Assembly (NCBI GenBank): GCA_949825045.1
Contig: OX463816.1
Coordinates: forward strand, 18,487,243-18,551,242
Length of the DNA: 64,000 nucleotides
Origin: Argyresthia goedartella
Taxonomy: Eukaryota; Arthropoda; Insecta; Lepidoptera; Argyresthiidae
Direction: 5' to 3'
Positions 42,261-53,557 of this stretch are shown one piece after another. Numbering within the stretch: the stretch's first letter is position 1; each line of letters opens with the position of its first letter. The position numbers and the translations under genes are program-made. The notes under the pieces were generated by a model. The model saw only the letters and a list, made by a program, of their open reading frames with translations. It searched no databases and had not been told where the DNA came from.

Positions 42261-42747
42261 GAAGTGAATGAATTGTTACTGACCTTTGTCGCCGTAGACA
42301 GGAAATCGAAAGCTCGATTCGAGACAGGAATACTGGATAAGAGCAGAATTGGGATAGGATAGGAATCGAATCACTATCGTTGCTGCCCGACGCTGTCGCC
42401 GGCGTGCTGCTGCCGACACGTGGAGTCGCCGTTCGATACGACGATGTCCAATCAACACGGATCTCTTAACCGCTTACGCGAATCTACTTATTTCCCGACG
42501 ACGTGGTAGATTTACACTCCGACCAGGCCCGACGCCTGTATTACAATTGGTAACCGAAATACCATCAATGGCTCGATGCCTGAGCAGACATGTTATGTTC
42601 TCCCGACGAGAAAAAATAACCTCCAATTTTTCATCTCGTTGGTACGAGTGACAGCTGCGGTCCGTTTCCGCTTAGTGATGTCCCGATTACTCGCGGTCGA
42701 TCCGCGCAACAAAAAACCGGTGCGTTCCGAAGCATAAATATTAAACA
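42261..42747 (-). repeat. 5' LTR of BEL copy 1 (487 bp, truncated inside)
   Basis: Shares gaagtgaatgaattgttact through attaaaca with the 3' LTR. The inner end (about 70 bp ending tgattaattt on the + strand) and the primer-binding site are missing: LTR sequence passes directly into leader sequence (ggtcattttcggttagtga in sense) that in copy 2 lies about 165 bp past the LTR end. Confidence 0.85.
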
Positions 42748-42990
42748 ACAGGCCTTGCTGTTAATAATTTTGTAATTATTTATTCCTGCTTATTAATCAT
42801 AATAATTAAATTTTTCATATTTGTAATAGTTAAGCACAATCTATTTTTAAAAGTGATCTAAAAATCAATCTGTGGGAGTTTCTACGGCCTCCTTCTCCCA
42901 CAGTGGTCCAATGTAGAGAAGAGGAAAAATTGACGTTTGCTAAGTATATGTAAATATCTACAGTAATAAAGTACTTTGACTTTGACTTTG
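42748..42990 (+). repeat. LINE 3' UTR and tail, continuation of 34100-35464
   Basis: It begins acaggccttgctgttaataa, which in the uninterrupted relative (61322-61345, inverted) follows gctcaacaca directly. It contains tctgtgggagtttctacggc and catatgtaaatatctac-like 3' UTR sequence, and ends in aataaag plus ttgactttgactttg, a short tandem tail typical of this LINE type. Confidence 0.8.
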
Positions 42991-42999
42991 CTCTAATAT

Positions 43000-43800
43000 C
43001 AGTCCGGGAAGTTTGAAGGGGTAGGGGGAGACTGTGTGTCCGTCGAATCAAGACTGCGATCTCTGGTATCTGAGACGCTGTAATGCTTCGGGAACACAGC
43101 CTTCGTCAAGTTGACGTGCCTGAGGGGCGGGGAGTGGTTGGACACTAAGAGCTTTCGTGATGACGTCTTTGGGGCGCCTCTTGAAAAGGTGTTTCTTATT
43201 TATATCTGGGTCGGATCATTAAGGGATGCTTGTACGATAAGTGGGTTTGAGTGGCTAGATGCATTCATGAAGAAGCGTTCGGACGCTTCTTTCATATATT
43301 GCTTTACTGTGGGGAGTCTAAAGTCACTATGGAGGTCTACGTTGCGCATGTACCACGGGGCACCTACGGCTTTTCGCATGAAGCGGTTTTGTAAAACCTG
43401 AAGGGGCTTAAGGGAGTGGGTGGGAGCAGTGTGCAAAGACTGGACTTGCATATGTGAAGACCGGATGGATGCAAGATTTAAACAGAGTTATTTGCAGTGC
43501 AATGGGAGTTTGCTTTTACTTCTCATGAGCGGGTGAAGCCTACCCATGCGGAAGGCTGCTTTGTCGTGGACCGTTTTAATTTGGGATTTGAAGTTTAGTC
43601 GGGAGTCTAATGTCACGCCTAAATACTTCACTTTATCACGCCTAAATACTTCACTTACTGTAGCTCCGACACCCGAGCTCTGGTTTATGTAGGCCGGCGT
43701 TGCATGTTTCGTGATGGGTGTGGCTTCGCTGATGGGCCGGCGTGGAGGGTCACGGCGTGCGGCGAGGTAGCTGCGGTCCGATGACGTCATCATTGTATGC
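43000..43800 (-). pseudogene. Jockey-like LINE fragment, end of reverse transcriptase
   Basis: The minus strand gives VKYLGVTLDSRLNFKSQIKT and KAAFRMGRLHPLM (43793-43488), then LQVLQNRFMRKAVGAPWYMR and LPTVKQYMKEASERFFMNA (43451-43200). These are the C-terminal RT/thumb and tail blocks of jockey elements. The catalytic part is not present. Confidence 0.78.
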
Positions 43801-43919
43801 CCGCGCTCGGCTGTTCGGTCGTGGAAGCTTGTGGCGATGACGTGCGGCCGGCGTGATCGTTACCCACCTTAATGCAAGAGTCATGCTCAACGCATTATCA
43901 ACTTCACAGGATGGTTGAC

Positions 43920-45127
43920 GGAATTTGTTACTGCATAATCTGATGACTACCACATGATAGCCGGCGATTTTAACCTAGGTATGATCCGGTTGGAAACTGA
44001 TTAACCTGTACATATTAAACGAGGAACGGTTGAGCTGCAAAATTCAGCATCTGAACTGACACATCACTCTAATCTTAGTATTATATTTAACCGATCTGTA
44101 CACGATGGTGAGTTCCCTTTGAAGTGGAAAGAGGCACTTATAGTGCCAATACATAAAAAAGACTCAAGATTGCACGTAGAAAACTATAGACCTATATCTA
44201 TCTTAAATACCTTTGGAAAGTTATTTGAAAGATTGAATCTTGACCAAATCTATCCTATTCTAATGCAAGGGTCGTTCAACCACATCCAACCTGGCCGTGT
44301 TTGTGAGTGACGTACTTCAAGGTATGAGTTGTCGTGGACAGGTCGATGTGGTCTACCCCGACTTTGGAAAGGCCTTTGACAGAGTGGACCACATCATCCT
44401 GCTTCAAAAACTACAGACCCTAGGTATACATGGGGATCTGCTGCGATGGGTACTGTCATACGTATTTAATCGTCGACAGGCCGTAGTTATAGCTGGACAC
44501 CGATCTAACTACATTGATAGACCTCTATAGCCCCGCAAGGATCCTTACTGGGACCCTTACTTTATGCAGCTTACTTTTTCGACATCAACAAATGCTTCAA
44601 AAATACCAAATTTTTACTTTATGGTGACGACAAAAAGATTTAAATTAATGTTAAAAGCGTTCTAGATTCGCAAAAACTTCAAGAGGATCTTAACCAAATG
44701 CGTACATGTAAGCTTGACAAAGAAAACTAATCCTATTGCAACTATCTACAAACTTAATAATGTGCTCATAAAAAAAGACGCTCGCATAAGAGACCTTGAA
44801 GTCATACTCGACCCTAAAATGGCATTTTTGGCACACCTAGAATCAGTAAAAAAGAAAACTTACAGAAACCTGGGCTTCGTAATACGAGTCTGTAAAGAAT
44901 TTACAAATACTACTTGTATAAAGATTATTTATTATGCGTACGTTCGTAGTGTCCTTGAATACTGCAGTCCAATTTAGAACCCACAATATACAAGCCATGT
45001 AAACGAGATCGAGAATATGCAAAAGAAATTCCTCAAATTTCTCAACTATTGCGCCCTATCCCCAAACTTGAGCTACGCCGAATCATGTGACAAGTACAAA
45101 CGAATGACAAAAAAAAACCGGCGTCTT
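43920..45127 (+). pseudogene. Degenerate LINE, endonuclease trace and reverse transcriptase
   Basis: An AGDFNL endonuclease motif lies near 43960. RT blocks follow: WKEALIVPIHKKDSR, NYRPISILNTFGKLFERL, DFGKAFDRVDHIILLQKL, and after 44530 a GPLL-like block. Later come LEVILDPKMAFLAHLESV and YYAYVRSVLEYCSPI. The catalytic FADD box is not intact (YGDD-like LLYGDDKK region near 44620). Many stops. Another LINE has inserted at 45128. Confidence 0.7.
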
Positions 45128-46600
45128 ATAAATCAAATCAAATCAAATCGTTTATTTGTGATAAATAGGTGATACATCCGTTGGAAAAAATCTGGTTAAG
45201 ATTGATGTTTTGAATATGTTCGCTATTTTCAGCCACTTGGCATACACATATTTGGTTACACATGCATTAAATTTTACACAATAGACAGGAATTAATATTA
45301 ATATTTTACACACACACCTTCATTAAATTTTACATAGTAGATAGGAATTAATAAATCGATCGGATGGGGTAACGAGTACTATCAAAAGAAAAGATCACAG
45401 TTCATTATCATTTATGTAGTCCTTGATGCTGTAGTATGTTACCTATAAGTAATTTCCTCACTTCTTTTTTGAATTGGTTAATGTTCACCATTTTACGAAC
45501 ATTTTCGGGAAGTCTAATAAATAACTCTGGCACCATTCCAAAAAAACTGATCTTAAATAGTGGTGTTTGGTGTTTTGAGGATGATATTTTATTATGATAT
45601 CGTTCACTTGAGAATTTGTCAAAAAGTCCAAGATTGGCTTTCACAAACATTACAACTTCGAAAACGTATAGTGATGAAAATGTCAAGATGTTTAATCGTT
45701 TTAAATGTGGCTTACAGCTATCAGTGCGACGAAGACCACATATAGCTCGTATGCACTTTTTTGAGTTATTAGTACCTGTTCATTTCCTAATCCGTTTCCC
45801 CAAAATATTAGTCTAAATCTTAAGATGGAATCTACATAACCATTGTAGGCTACCAATAAAGAATCCTCCGACACTTTTTTCGATAAATTATATTGCGCAT
45901 ATGCGAATTTATTAAGTTTTTTGCATATGGTTTCAGTTTGGGTTTCCCTTTAAGATTTTCATCAATGTGTAGACCTAAGAACTTTGTAACGGGAACCTGC
46001 TCTATACTTTTGCCTAAATGAGTTATTTTAATATTATGCGTTATATTTAATTGTTGTTGAAATGTCATTAGTTTAGTTTTGTCAAGATTAATCAATAATT
46101 TATTAAGATTTGACCAGTCAATAATACCAGATAAGGATTTATTAATATCGTTTTCAAATTCATTTAAATTATCACAAGCTATAATAACTGTGCTATCATC
46201 TGCAAACAGGACCATAGGATGTTTTAGTGCACCTGGAAGGTCATTTATGTATGCTAGAAAAAGTAATGGACCTATCACACCTCCTTGAGGTACTCCGCGC
46301 ATCACATTCTTTTCTTTTGACATGTATTTATGTTCCGTTTGACTTTTTGTGCAGATTTTATCGATTTGAGTCATTTTTATCGTTTCCGGTTTCGTAAGTA
46401 TGACTCGATAAGTTTGATTGAATTTCCTCTGATTCCATAGTCATACAGTTTTTTAAGCAAGGTATCATGATCTACTAAATCAAAAGCCTTGGTCATATCC
46501 ATGTACAAGGTAGCAATTGGATTTCTCTTGTCCACATTTGAAATAATTTTGGACAAAAAATCATAGATAGCTAATTTGATACTTTTATTTTTCCTAAATA
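45128..46600 (-). pseudogene. 5'-truncated LINE with FADD box and tandem aaatc tail
   Basis: Minus-strand order: ATLYMDMTKAFDLVDHDTLL (46540-46450), a stop near 46378, RGVPQGGVIGPLLFLAYIND, VLFADDSTVIIACDN and VTKFLGLHIDENLKGKPKL (46374-45850). After a decayed stretch comes the C-terminus MVPELFIRLPENVRKMVNIN ... LLIGNILQHQ ending at 45408. The 3' tail repeats gattt/aaatc next to 45128, marking the true 3' end. The 5' end is cut at about 46600. Confidence 0.8.
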
Positions 46601-48240
46601 ATAGTAATCATCTCAAATCTATCAACAACCATACAGACTTGGAACACTATTCTTAAGTTATACAATGATAACAATACAATACAGACTGACAAAATCATCA
46701 TTCGCAGAGGAATCTTCCAGGGCGATTCACTGAGTCCCCTCTGGTTTTGCCTGGCACTCAATCCACTATCAAATCTACTCAATACAAATAAAGTTTGATG
46801 GCACGCACCACAAATTATCACATTTACTATATATGGACGATATAAAACTATGGAAGTAACCTAACAGAAATACATAAACTTGCAGATCTAACACAAGTTT
46901 TCTAATGACATACAGATGGAGTTCGGAATAGATAAGTGCAAAATACAATCAGTTCATAGAGGAAAAGTTGAGAGCAATACATACATATTAGAGAACGGAG
47001 ATCAAATAGATCCAGTTGTGAACGAGATAGGATATAAATACTTAGGTTACCATCAAACGCAACAGATACATCAAAGAGAGACAAAAAAACAATCACACAG
47101 AAGTTTAGGAAACGGATACATAGCATACTTAAAACACAGTTGAACGCTCGAAATACCGTCAAAGCATTAAACACATACGCCATCCCAATCCTCACATATT
47201 CATTCGGTATAATCAACTGCTCCCAATCAGACTTAATAAAACACCAACGCACCATCAACACACTTATGACTATATACAGAAAACACCATCCACGCTCTTG
47301 CATACAAAGACTCACACTACCTAAAATTGAAGGAGGAAGGGGAATAATAGACTTAAAAAAATTACACAACAAACAAATCACCACACTAAGAAGGTTCTTT
47401 CACGCTAAATCATCGCACTCAAACCGCAACAGAAAATCGACATTTGGACACAAAAATCCCTCCACGGCAGACACCGCTTAGACTTAGGCAACCCTAACGT
47501 CGACAAAACTGCGTCGAACGCGTGGCTTAAGAAAGGCGAGCTGTTCCCGAAAACGGAGGGATTTATGTTAGCCATACAGGACCAGGTTATAAATACTCGT
47601 AACTACAGAAAACATATCATACACGACCGCACAATGGCAAGCGACATGTGCAGACACTGCCACAATAGTTCAGAAATACAGCATATCACAGGAGCCTGGA
47701 GATCACTCGCACAATCAGATTATAAACATCGCCACGACCAAGTTGCAGCCATCATACACCAACACCTGGCATTCAGATACAAATTGATTACACAAAAAAC
47801 AGCCTATATATACTATAAATACACACCTCAAACAATTTTAGAATCAACAGACTTTAAACTCTACTGGGACAGAACTATAATTACAGACAAAACTATTCAT
47901 TTCAACAGGCCTGACATAACTCTCCACGATAAACAAAATAAAACAGTATTTCTCATAGATATAGCCATACCAAATACACACAACCTTACCACAACGTTTA
48001 CAGAAAAGAACACAAAATACACAGACCTTGCCATTGAAATTAAAACACAATGGCATGTACAATCTGTCAAAACCATCCCAATAGTCATCTCATCCACAGG
48101 AGTCATCCCATACACATTACACACTAGTCTCAAAACACTAAATATACCCAGATCCACACACATACTTCTTCAAAAAGCAACAATACTAAATACATGTAGA
48201 ATTGTACGAAAATTCATGGGCAAGGACCGTGATCTTTAGT
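46601..48240 (+). pseudogene. R2/R4 (Dong)-like LINE with restriction-type endonuclease domain
   Basis: IIRRGIFQGDSLSPLWFCLA near 46700 is the RT region 4 block. MEFGIDKCKIQSVHRGK and NEIGYKYLGYHQTQQI follow, then LNTYAIPILTYSFGIINCSQ, LTLPKIEGGRGIIDLKKL, and an open 224-codon end (47565-48239). That end holds a Cys/His box CRHCHNSSEIQHITGAW and an endonuclease core NRPDITLHDKQNKTVFLIDI (PD...D-x-K pattern), ending LQKATILNTCRIVRKFMG. The domain order with a C-terminal PD-(D/E)xK nuclease is diagnostic of early-branching LINEs. The 5' part is missing and several frame breaks occur before 47500. Confidence 0.82.
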
Positions 48241-48324
48241 AGATAAGCACTTGGCGTAAGCACGTGTATCAGAACCTCTTTATTACAAGAGTGAAATGAA
48301 AAATTCAAAAAAATATAATAATAA

Positions 48325-49880
48325 TATTCATTTATTTAAGACATAAGTCCATAGTGTTAGTAACAATATCATAAAGTCTAGTGTTAGTGGTTTGACAACA
48401 ACAAAAATTAATAAGCAAATACATAAATTAAATATCTATATCCTGGTGTGGAGCTGCACCCAACGTTTTAACATTGGGGAGTCCCACCGGTCTATGAAGA
48501 CACTCAGGATCCTGTTGGTGCTGCCGCAGAGGCGCTCCGTTTTCTCATTACAGCATAAAAGTCATCCGTAAGCGCCTCCGCAAACATTCCAGAGGCACTG
48601 CAAAACCGCGGCGGTCGCAGCAGAACCCTGAATGCGTTATTATACTGGACTCGCAGGTCGCCATATGCCCGCTGCGTAAAGTCGACCCAAAGGCTGCAGG
48701 TGTAAAATGACTGACAGTATGCTTTAAAAAGCGTGATTTTGACTGCTTTTGAACACCTTGCAAACCTTCGGGCCAACATATTACAGCGGACAGCTAGCGA
48801 CCTGCGTTCCCTCACTATGTCCATATTGTCCCTAAGATCCTCAGTGACCAAGTGGCCCAGGTATTTAAACTTCTGTACTCTAAACTGAGGTGTACCACAG
48901 AGTGAGACTTCAGGCATATTATGGTAGGTTTTAGAGCCAGACTTGAAGACCATAAGCTCACTCTTTTTAGCATTATACCTGAGCCCATGGGCCACTGCAT
49001 AGGACTCACACACAGACACAAAATTCCTAAGAGCACTAATCGACGGGCTCAGCAGCACCATGTCATCGGCATAACTGATGTTGTTCATACAAACACCATC
49101 AATATGACACCCGACATTGGTGCCGCCGAGCTCGCCGATCAGTCGGTTCATGTAAAGGTTAAAAAGCCGCGGCGAGCTCAACCCCACCTGCCTCACCCCG
49201 CACTCCAACCCATACACATCCGACTAAGCGCTAGCCCATCGTACGCTGTTCCTCTGAAGATCGTACCAAAAACTAAACAACGATACAATGTCAGACGGCA
49301 CCGTTGTATCCTCACGTAGCTTGCTCCATAGCCCATCATACGATACAAGATCGAACGTCTTTGACAAATCCAAAAAACAGGCGAATACCGGCATTTTTCT
49401 AGCAGTATAGTACTGCACAGTTTCCTTGACGCACAGTATGGCACTCTCCGTCGACAGACCCGGCCTAAAGCCAAATTGAGCATCGTAGAGTTCATTCATA
49501 TTCATATTCATATTCATATTCTTTATTGCACATAAATCTTAATAGTAAGGTAACAAAACATTTTATAACAGTGGTCACACTTAAACCTGTGAAGGATTGA
49601 GTGGCCACCCAAGTAATGTTAAGAATAATCATAATTTGTTTTTGAATAAATAAATAAATAAAAAATAAATAAAAATGAGCAAAGGCGAGCTTATCTCTAA
49701 AGAGAGATTTCTACCAGCAAACCTAGGTAGGACAGGAGAGCTCTACATGTTCAGCCAACTGCTTATCAAGCAAACTGTCCAGCACCTTGGCAACAACTGT
49801 AGCCAGGGATATAGGCCTGTAATTGGATAAATCCTTTCTGTTCTGCGGCAAAAAGATGTTGTTTTTCAAAATAGGTATAA
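48325..49880 (-). pseudogene. LINE (Rex1/Proto2-like) reverse transcriptase, interrupted by a small insert
   Basis: Minus-strand order: DLSNYRPISLATVVAKVLDS (49860-49760), the insert 49495-49738, then LYDAQFGFRPGLSTESAIL, FACFLDLSKTFDLVSYDGL, GVRQVGLSSPRLFNLYMNRL, NISYADDMVLLSPSISALRN, FKYLGHLVTEDLRDN, CQSFYTCSLWVDFTQRAYGD and FAEALTDDFYAVMRKR to 48504. The YADD box is intact. The 3' UTR runs to about 48325, ending aaataaatgaatattatt. Clade assignment is from memory. Confidence 0.78.
49495..49738 (-). mobile_element. Short LINE/SINE 3'-end insert inside the LINE at 48325-49880
   Basis: The host LINE frame ...HVELSC/LYDAQFGF... is split here. The insert starts (in minus sense) tcctgtcctacctaggtttg, contains cttatctctaaagagagat in inverse, and ends in a repeated gaatatgaatatgaatat tail. 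The bases gagctc and gaactc at the two junctions look like a diverged target duplication. Confidence 0.7.
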
Positions 49881-51226
49881 ATATTATTGTGTATGACCTT
49901 TTCAAAGATTTTTGCAAATTTAGGGATTAGTGCCACTGGTCTGTAACAGTTCATATTTAATCTATATTCCTTTTTAAATAGTGGTTTAACAATTGAAATT
50001 TTTAAATCATCTTGGAAGGTACCAACTTCAAGGCATTTATTAATCATGTGGGATAGTAATGGTGAAATAACTTTTCCTACCATTTTTATAATTTTCGTAG
50101 AAATGTCATCGTAACCTGTACTGTACGTATTTTAAGTGATGTTAATTATTTTAAGTATATCAAAGGAGGATGTCGGATTTAGAATTATAGAATTGCAAAT
50201 ATAGTATGTCATTTTGGTGTTATTATATGTGACATCATTATTAGAATTTGACTTATTAAGTTCAATTGTACCATTTAAATTTTCATCAATTGTTCCTAAT
50301 CCTAAATTTACGAAGAAACTATTAAAAATTTCAGCTATTTCAATGGGTCTGTAATCCTGACACTGCTATCAACAATTTCTTTGATACTGTTTTTTGGAGA
50401 GTTTGACTTAGATTATTTGATTATGCTCCATGTCTCTTTACATTTATTGAGGGCTGTTTTAATTCGAAAGTTATTTTGTGACTTTTGTGTTAATTTAATA
50501 ACGCTTTTTAGTCGTCTGGCACATGATTTAAATTATTTTTTATTGCATTCGGTACGACGACGTCGACATTTCCACAGAATTTCTCTTTTCTTCATACAAC
50601 ATGCTTTAATACCGGTTGACATCCACGTTTGCTTACGATAAAGCTTCATTTTAATTTTCATAAGTGGGAAACAAAGTTTATATAACAAAGTAAATAAGCT
50701 GTGAAATTCTGTGAAAGCTTCGCTAGGATCGTCAGATTCGTAAACCGAGATTAGTAACATTTTCCTCACTATAATCACGTATTGTTATGTACCAGTACTT
50801 AATCGTATAGCTAGTTCTAACAGGACATTGCAATATTTGCGCACATTAATCTGATAGAGCGAATTCGATGAATTCGCTTTTACATCCCCTAATGTTATGC
50901 ATGATATTGTCCAGACAGGTTGAACTAACAAGACGTGTTGCTTGGTGTATTTCTATGTTTATGTTATAACTCAACATCAGTTGTTCAAAGCGAATACTGT
51001 TATTTGTCTTTTTTAAAGTATTGTTGTTGAAGTCCCCGCATACAATAATCTTTCTATTCCTTTTATAAATGTATTCATGAAGAAGATCATCCATTAGGCA
51101 GAAAAATATTGCAAAGGCTTCTGTGGTATATTTAGGTACCGGTAAAAGGGGGCTAATTAGAATTGAGGGGCTAATTGGAACTAATACAAAATGCAGAGAT
51201 TTGGCTGCATTTTCTATTATTTCCAA
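49880..51226 (-). pseudogene. ORF2 remains: endonuclease and RT N-terminal blocks
   Basis: RNRKIIVCGDFNNNTLKKTN and HQATRLVSSTCLDNIMHN (51226-50846) match the AP-endonuclease motifs GDFN and T-x-S-x-LDNI. KRRRRTECNKK-like helices lie at 50778-50533. VISPLLSHMINKCLEVGTFQ, LKISIVKPLFKKEYRLNMN and NCYRPVALIPKFAKIFEKVI (50083-49890) are RT blocks 0-1. A TA-flanked MITE (51139-51261) has replaced or interrupted the endonuclease start. Confidence 0.72.
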
Positions 51227-51261
51227 TTAGCCCCTGAATTCTAATTAGCCCCCTTTCACGG
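51139..51261. mobile_element. 123-bp foldback MITE with TA flanks
   Basis: The arms run from ccgg(t/-)aaaagggggctaatt inward on the left and from the inverse of ctaattagccccctttcacg on the right. They pair over nearly their whole length (about 58 bp per arm, few mismatches) with an 8-base centre. TA lies on both sides (51137-51138 and 51262-51263). Confidence 0.7.
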
Positions 51262-51611
51262 TATTCTATAAATACAAACGATTATTATTTTATGCACACT
51301 ATTTTATGATAGCACTACATTCAAAAACATTTGGTATGTTAAATTTCTTAAGATCACTTACATCTTTTGACTCATGTGAGTTTTTTACTAAAATGCATGA
51401 ACCACCTGCCCTATTTGACCTACTAGAACTCGACACCAATGAGTAATTAAAAATGATTAGTTGATCTCAATCATTTTCAATCATGTTGTGTTCAGTAATA
51501 CATACTACATCCTCATTTTTACCTATTAATCTTAAGTTGTCTAAATGTATCGTTAACTCGTCCGATTTCATTATAAGTCCGTCAATATTTTGATGCAAAA
51601 CAAACATATTA

Positions 51612-53010
51612 TTATACCCGAAAAAGATTATTTTGAATATAACTGTTTAAAGATTCGTCATCGATATTCTTTTCCTCGTCATTCATATTAGTATTTGTAT
51701 TTTCTTTCTCATTTGAATTATCTATCATTGGTTCAGTAATATTGTCAGTTTTAGTGCTATTGTCCACCATTAAATTAGTTGATTCTGATATGGCGTTATT
51801 TGATATCTTGACTCTGTTATCTATCCTCTGTATCTCTCGTTGTAATATTCTTGTTAATTCTGTGTTTGAAACTCTTTGGCTCTCCCCGTATCTGTAGTAA
51901 TTCTTATGTACGTATGACAGGTTCTTATGTTGGCTGCATATAAATCTTAGTTCATAATTTAACTTCTTCGTGTTAAGATTTCTGTTGTACGGGACTTCGA
52001 AAATTATGACGTTCGTTCTGGTAGTCATATCTATCCAGCACTGTAGGCTGTATTGGAGCCGGTATGGATTTTTGTCATTAGTTCCTCCTAGACCTATTAC
52101 ATAGTCAGTCTCTGTCATGGTTAAAATTTCCTGTTTTTCTGATTTTAACACTTCTTCTAATGGTGCACCTGGCTGCTGCAGCAGTAGACTGTGTACTTTC
52201 GTCCGACGAGTTCTTGTAACAGTTCCAGCAGATGTCGCCCCTGTTGATCTGCTAAGATGAGAATCTTTCCTCGTAGCTTATCTTGAGATTGTTGTGCCCG
52301 TTTGTGTGTTGGTGGATAGCTTGTGCTTATTGCTTCTTCTTTTCCGGGTGAGTTGTTTGGTACAGAGTTTCCCCCTAGTGTCTCCTCAGTCACTGGGGTA
52401 TTCGCTATAGTGCATTCCTTTTGACCATTAGGAGAGGAATCAACTAGCACTAGTGATCTCTTTGACATATTTCTCCGAGATATTGGTGTCTTGTTTGAAG
52501 CAATTGGCGTACAAGATAATCTATGTGGGGCTGATGTTGGTGTTGCGGTTTATTTGGCAATTTAGTTACAAGTTCTAGCTTTGTATTCGTATCTTTCATC
52601 AATTGTTTTATATTCTGAATTTCGCTATTAAAGTGAGCTATTTCAGCATGCGAGCTCTGTAGCTCAATTTCGACTGAATTTATTTTTTCCTTATATTCCG
52701 TGATGGCTGAGTTATCACAGGCTGTGATAACTCAGCCATCACGGAACGATAGTACATGAGTACATGTGATTCACAGCATGTACTATCAGGAAGGCTTCTG
52801 GTGGTAGTGTTCAGAAAATACACGCTATCCTCCGCGTCCACCATCGTCAAGTCATCAACTGATTTTTGCAGGGAATTTCGGCGTCGCAGTGTCTCATTTA
52901 TGCTAGATTCACATTTGATGGTCTTTTTCAGAGCAGCGGATTCACACCGGTATCTAGCTGCAGTTATATTTAAGCAGCGGAAATGGAATGGGTTCCTACA
53001 TTCGGAGCAT
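51612..53010 (-). pseudogene. LINE ORF1: zinc finger, coiled coil, SGNH-hydrolase-like domain
   Basis: From the right: CSECRNPFHFRCLNITAARY (second half of a PHD-like finger, 53000-52930), RRRNSLQKSVDDLTMVDAED, a palindrome at 52696-52746, the coiled coil EIAHFNSEIQNIKQLMKD, then KILILADQQGRHLLELLQEL (52260-52190). Next are TMTETDYVIGLGGTND and TNVIIFEVPYNRN with NYELRFICSQHKNLSYVHKN, the block pattern of the SGNH/GDSL-like esterase domain known in CR1-type ORF1 proteins. Three or more frame breaks. The N-terminal Met is lost. Confidence 0.7.
52696..52746. repeat. Perfect 24-bp palindrome, 3-base centre
   Basis: Arms 52696-52719 and 52723-52746; the right arm in + orientation is an inverted copy that breaks the ORF1 coiled-coil frame, while the left arm carries the native codons (AITEYKEK on the minus strand). 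Confidence 0.93.
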
Positions 53011-53016
53011 ATTAAT

Positions 53017-53538
53017 TGTTTAATATTTATGCTTCGGAACGCACCTCGGTTTTTTGTTGCGCGATTTGACCGCGAGTGATCGGAACATCACTAGCTAGCT
53101 GTCACTTGCATAGAAAAAAAAAGTCACTTTGCACGTGGTAAAATCTTCGGCGTCAAGCATCGGGGCTTTGGCTGAATGTTATTTATAATAATCTCGTAAT
53201 AATCTACAAGAAATAAGTTGTAAGAAATAAGTTCACGTCATCGTAGTGAGTGCTTCGTGCTGAGAAAGGTTGAAGTGATTCGGTCACCAATTCGTCGCGT
53301 TCTGATAGCGACCCTTGTAGTCGGCAGCATCACGACAGCACCAGCAGCGGGCTACGACACGAGTAAGATTCGACTCCCAACACCCCCCACCCTTGTGTTC
53401 CTCATCCCGTACTCCTGCCTCGAATCTGAACTTTCGCATACCAGTCGACGGCGTCAAGGTCAGTACTACTTTGTGGCATTCCACTGTAAAACAACCCTTC
53501 ACAGATCCCACCCTTTCGGTTGAGGCGTGGATTTAACA
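53017..53538 (+). repeat. 5' LTR of BEL copy 2 (522 bp)
   Basis: TG...CA borders: tgtttaatatttatgc to gaggcgtggatttaaca. Related to but clearly diverged from the LTRs of copy 1. It is followed by ttttggtagcagaggcgtgg, the expected tRNA primer-binding region of BEL elements. Confidence 0.82.
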
Positions 53539-53539
53539 T

Positions 53540-53557
53540 TTTGGTAGCAGAGGCGTG
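53540..53557 (+). promoter_or_regulatory. BEL copy 2 primer-binding site
   Basis: ttggtagcagaggcgtgg lies directly after the LTR, where the 3' end of a host tRNA would prime minus-strand synthesis. This site is missing in copy 1. Confidence 0.6.

Larger units (their letters stand above)
35465..42747 (-). mobile_element. BEL/Pao LTR retrotransposon, copy 1
   Basis: Full span from LTR to LTR on the minus strand, flanked by the 5-bp duplication ACAGG (35460-35464 and 42748-42752). It interrupts a LINE 3' end whose sequence continues on the far side. Order in sense: 5' LTR, about 540 bp leader, gag, then pol in protease, RT, RNase H, integrase order, then 3' LTR. Integrase after RNase H, a YVDD box and CCHC-type Gag fingers fit BEL/Pao. 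Gag is intact; pol is split by a few breaks. The primer-binding region and the inner end of the 5' LTR are missing. Confidence 0.92.
49880..53016 (-). mobile_element. Jockey/CR1-like LINE with ORF1 and ORF2 start, cut at both ends
   Basis: ORF1 remains lie at 53010-51612; the endonuclease and the first RT blocks lie at 51300-49880. The RT ends after FEKVIHNNIYTYFEK, where it is joined to another LINE near 49860. The 5' end is cut by the BEL copy that starts at 53017. Because a LINE normally keeps its 3' end, the loss of the RT catalytic part here must be a later rearrangement. Confidence 0.72.

Noticed and set aside
47844..48163. Cys-rich minus-strand ORFs
   Set aside because: Antisense to the R4-like endonuclease domain.
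48921..49319. 132-codon + strand ORF
   Set aside because: Antisense to a LINE reverse transcriptase that shows YADD on the minus strand.
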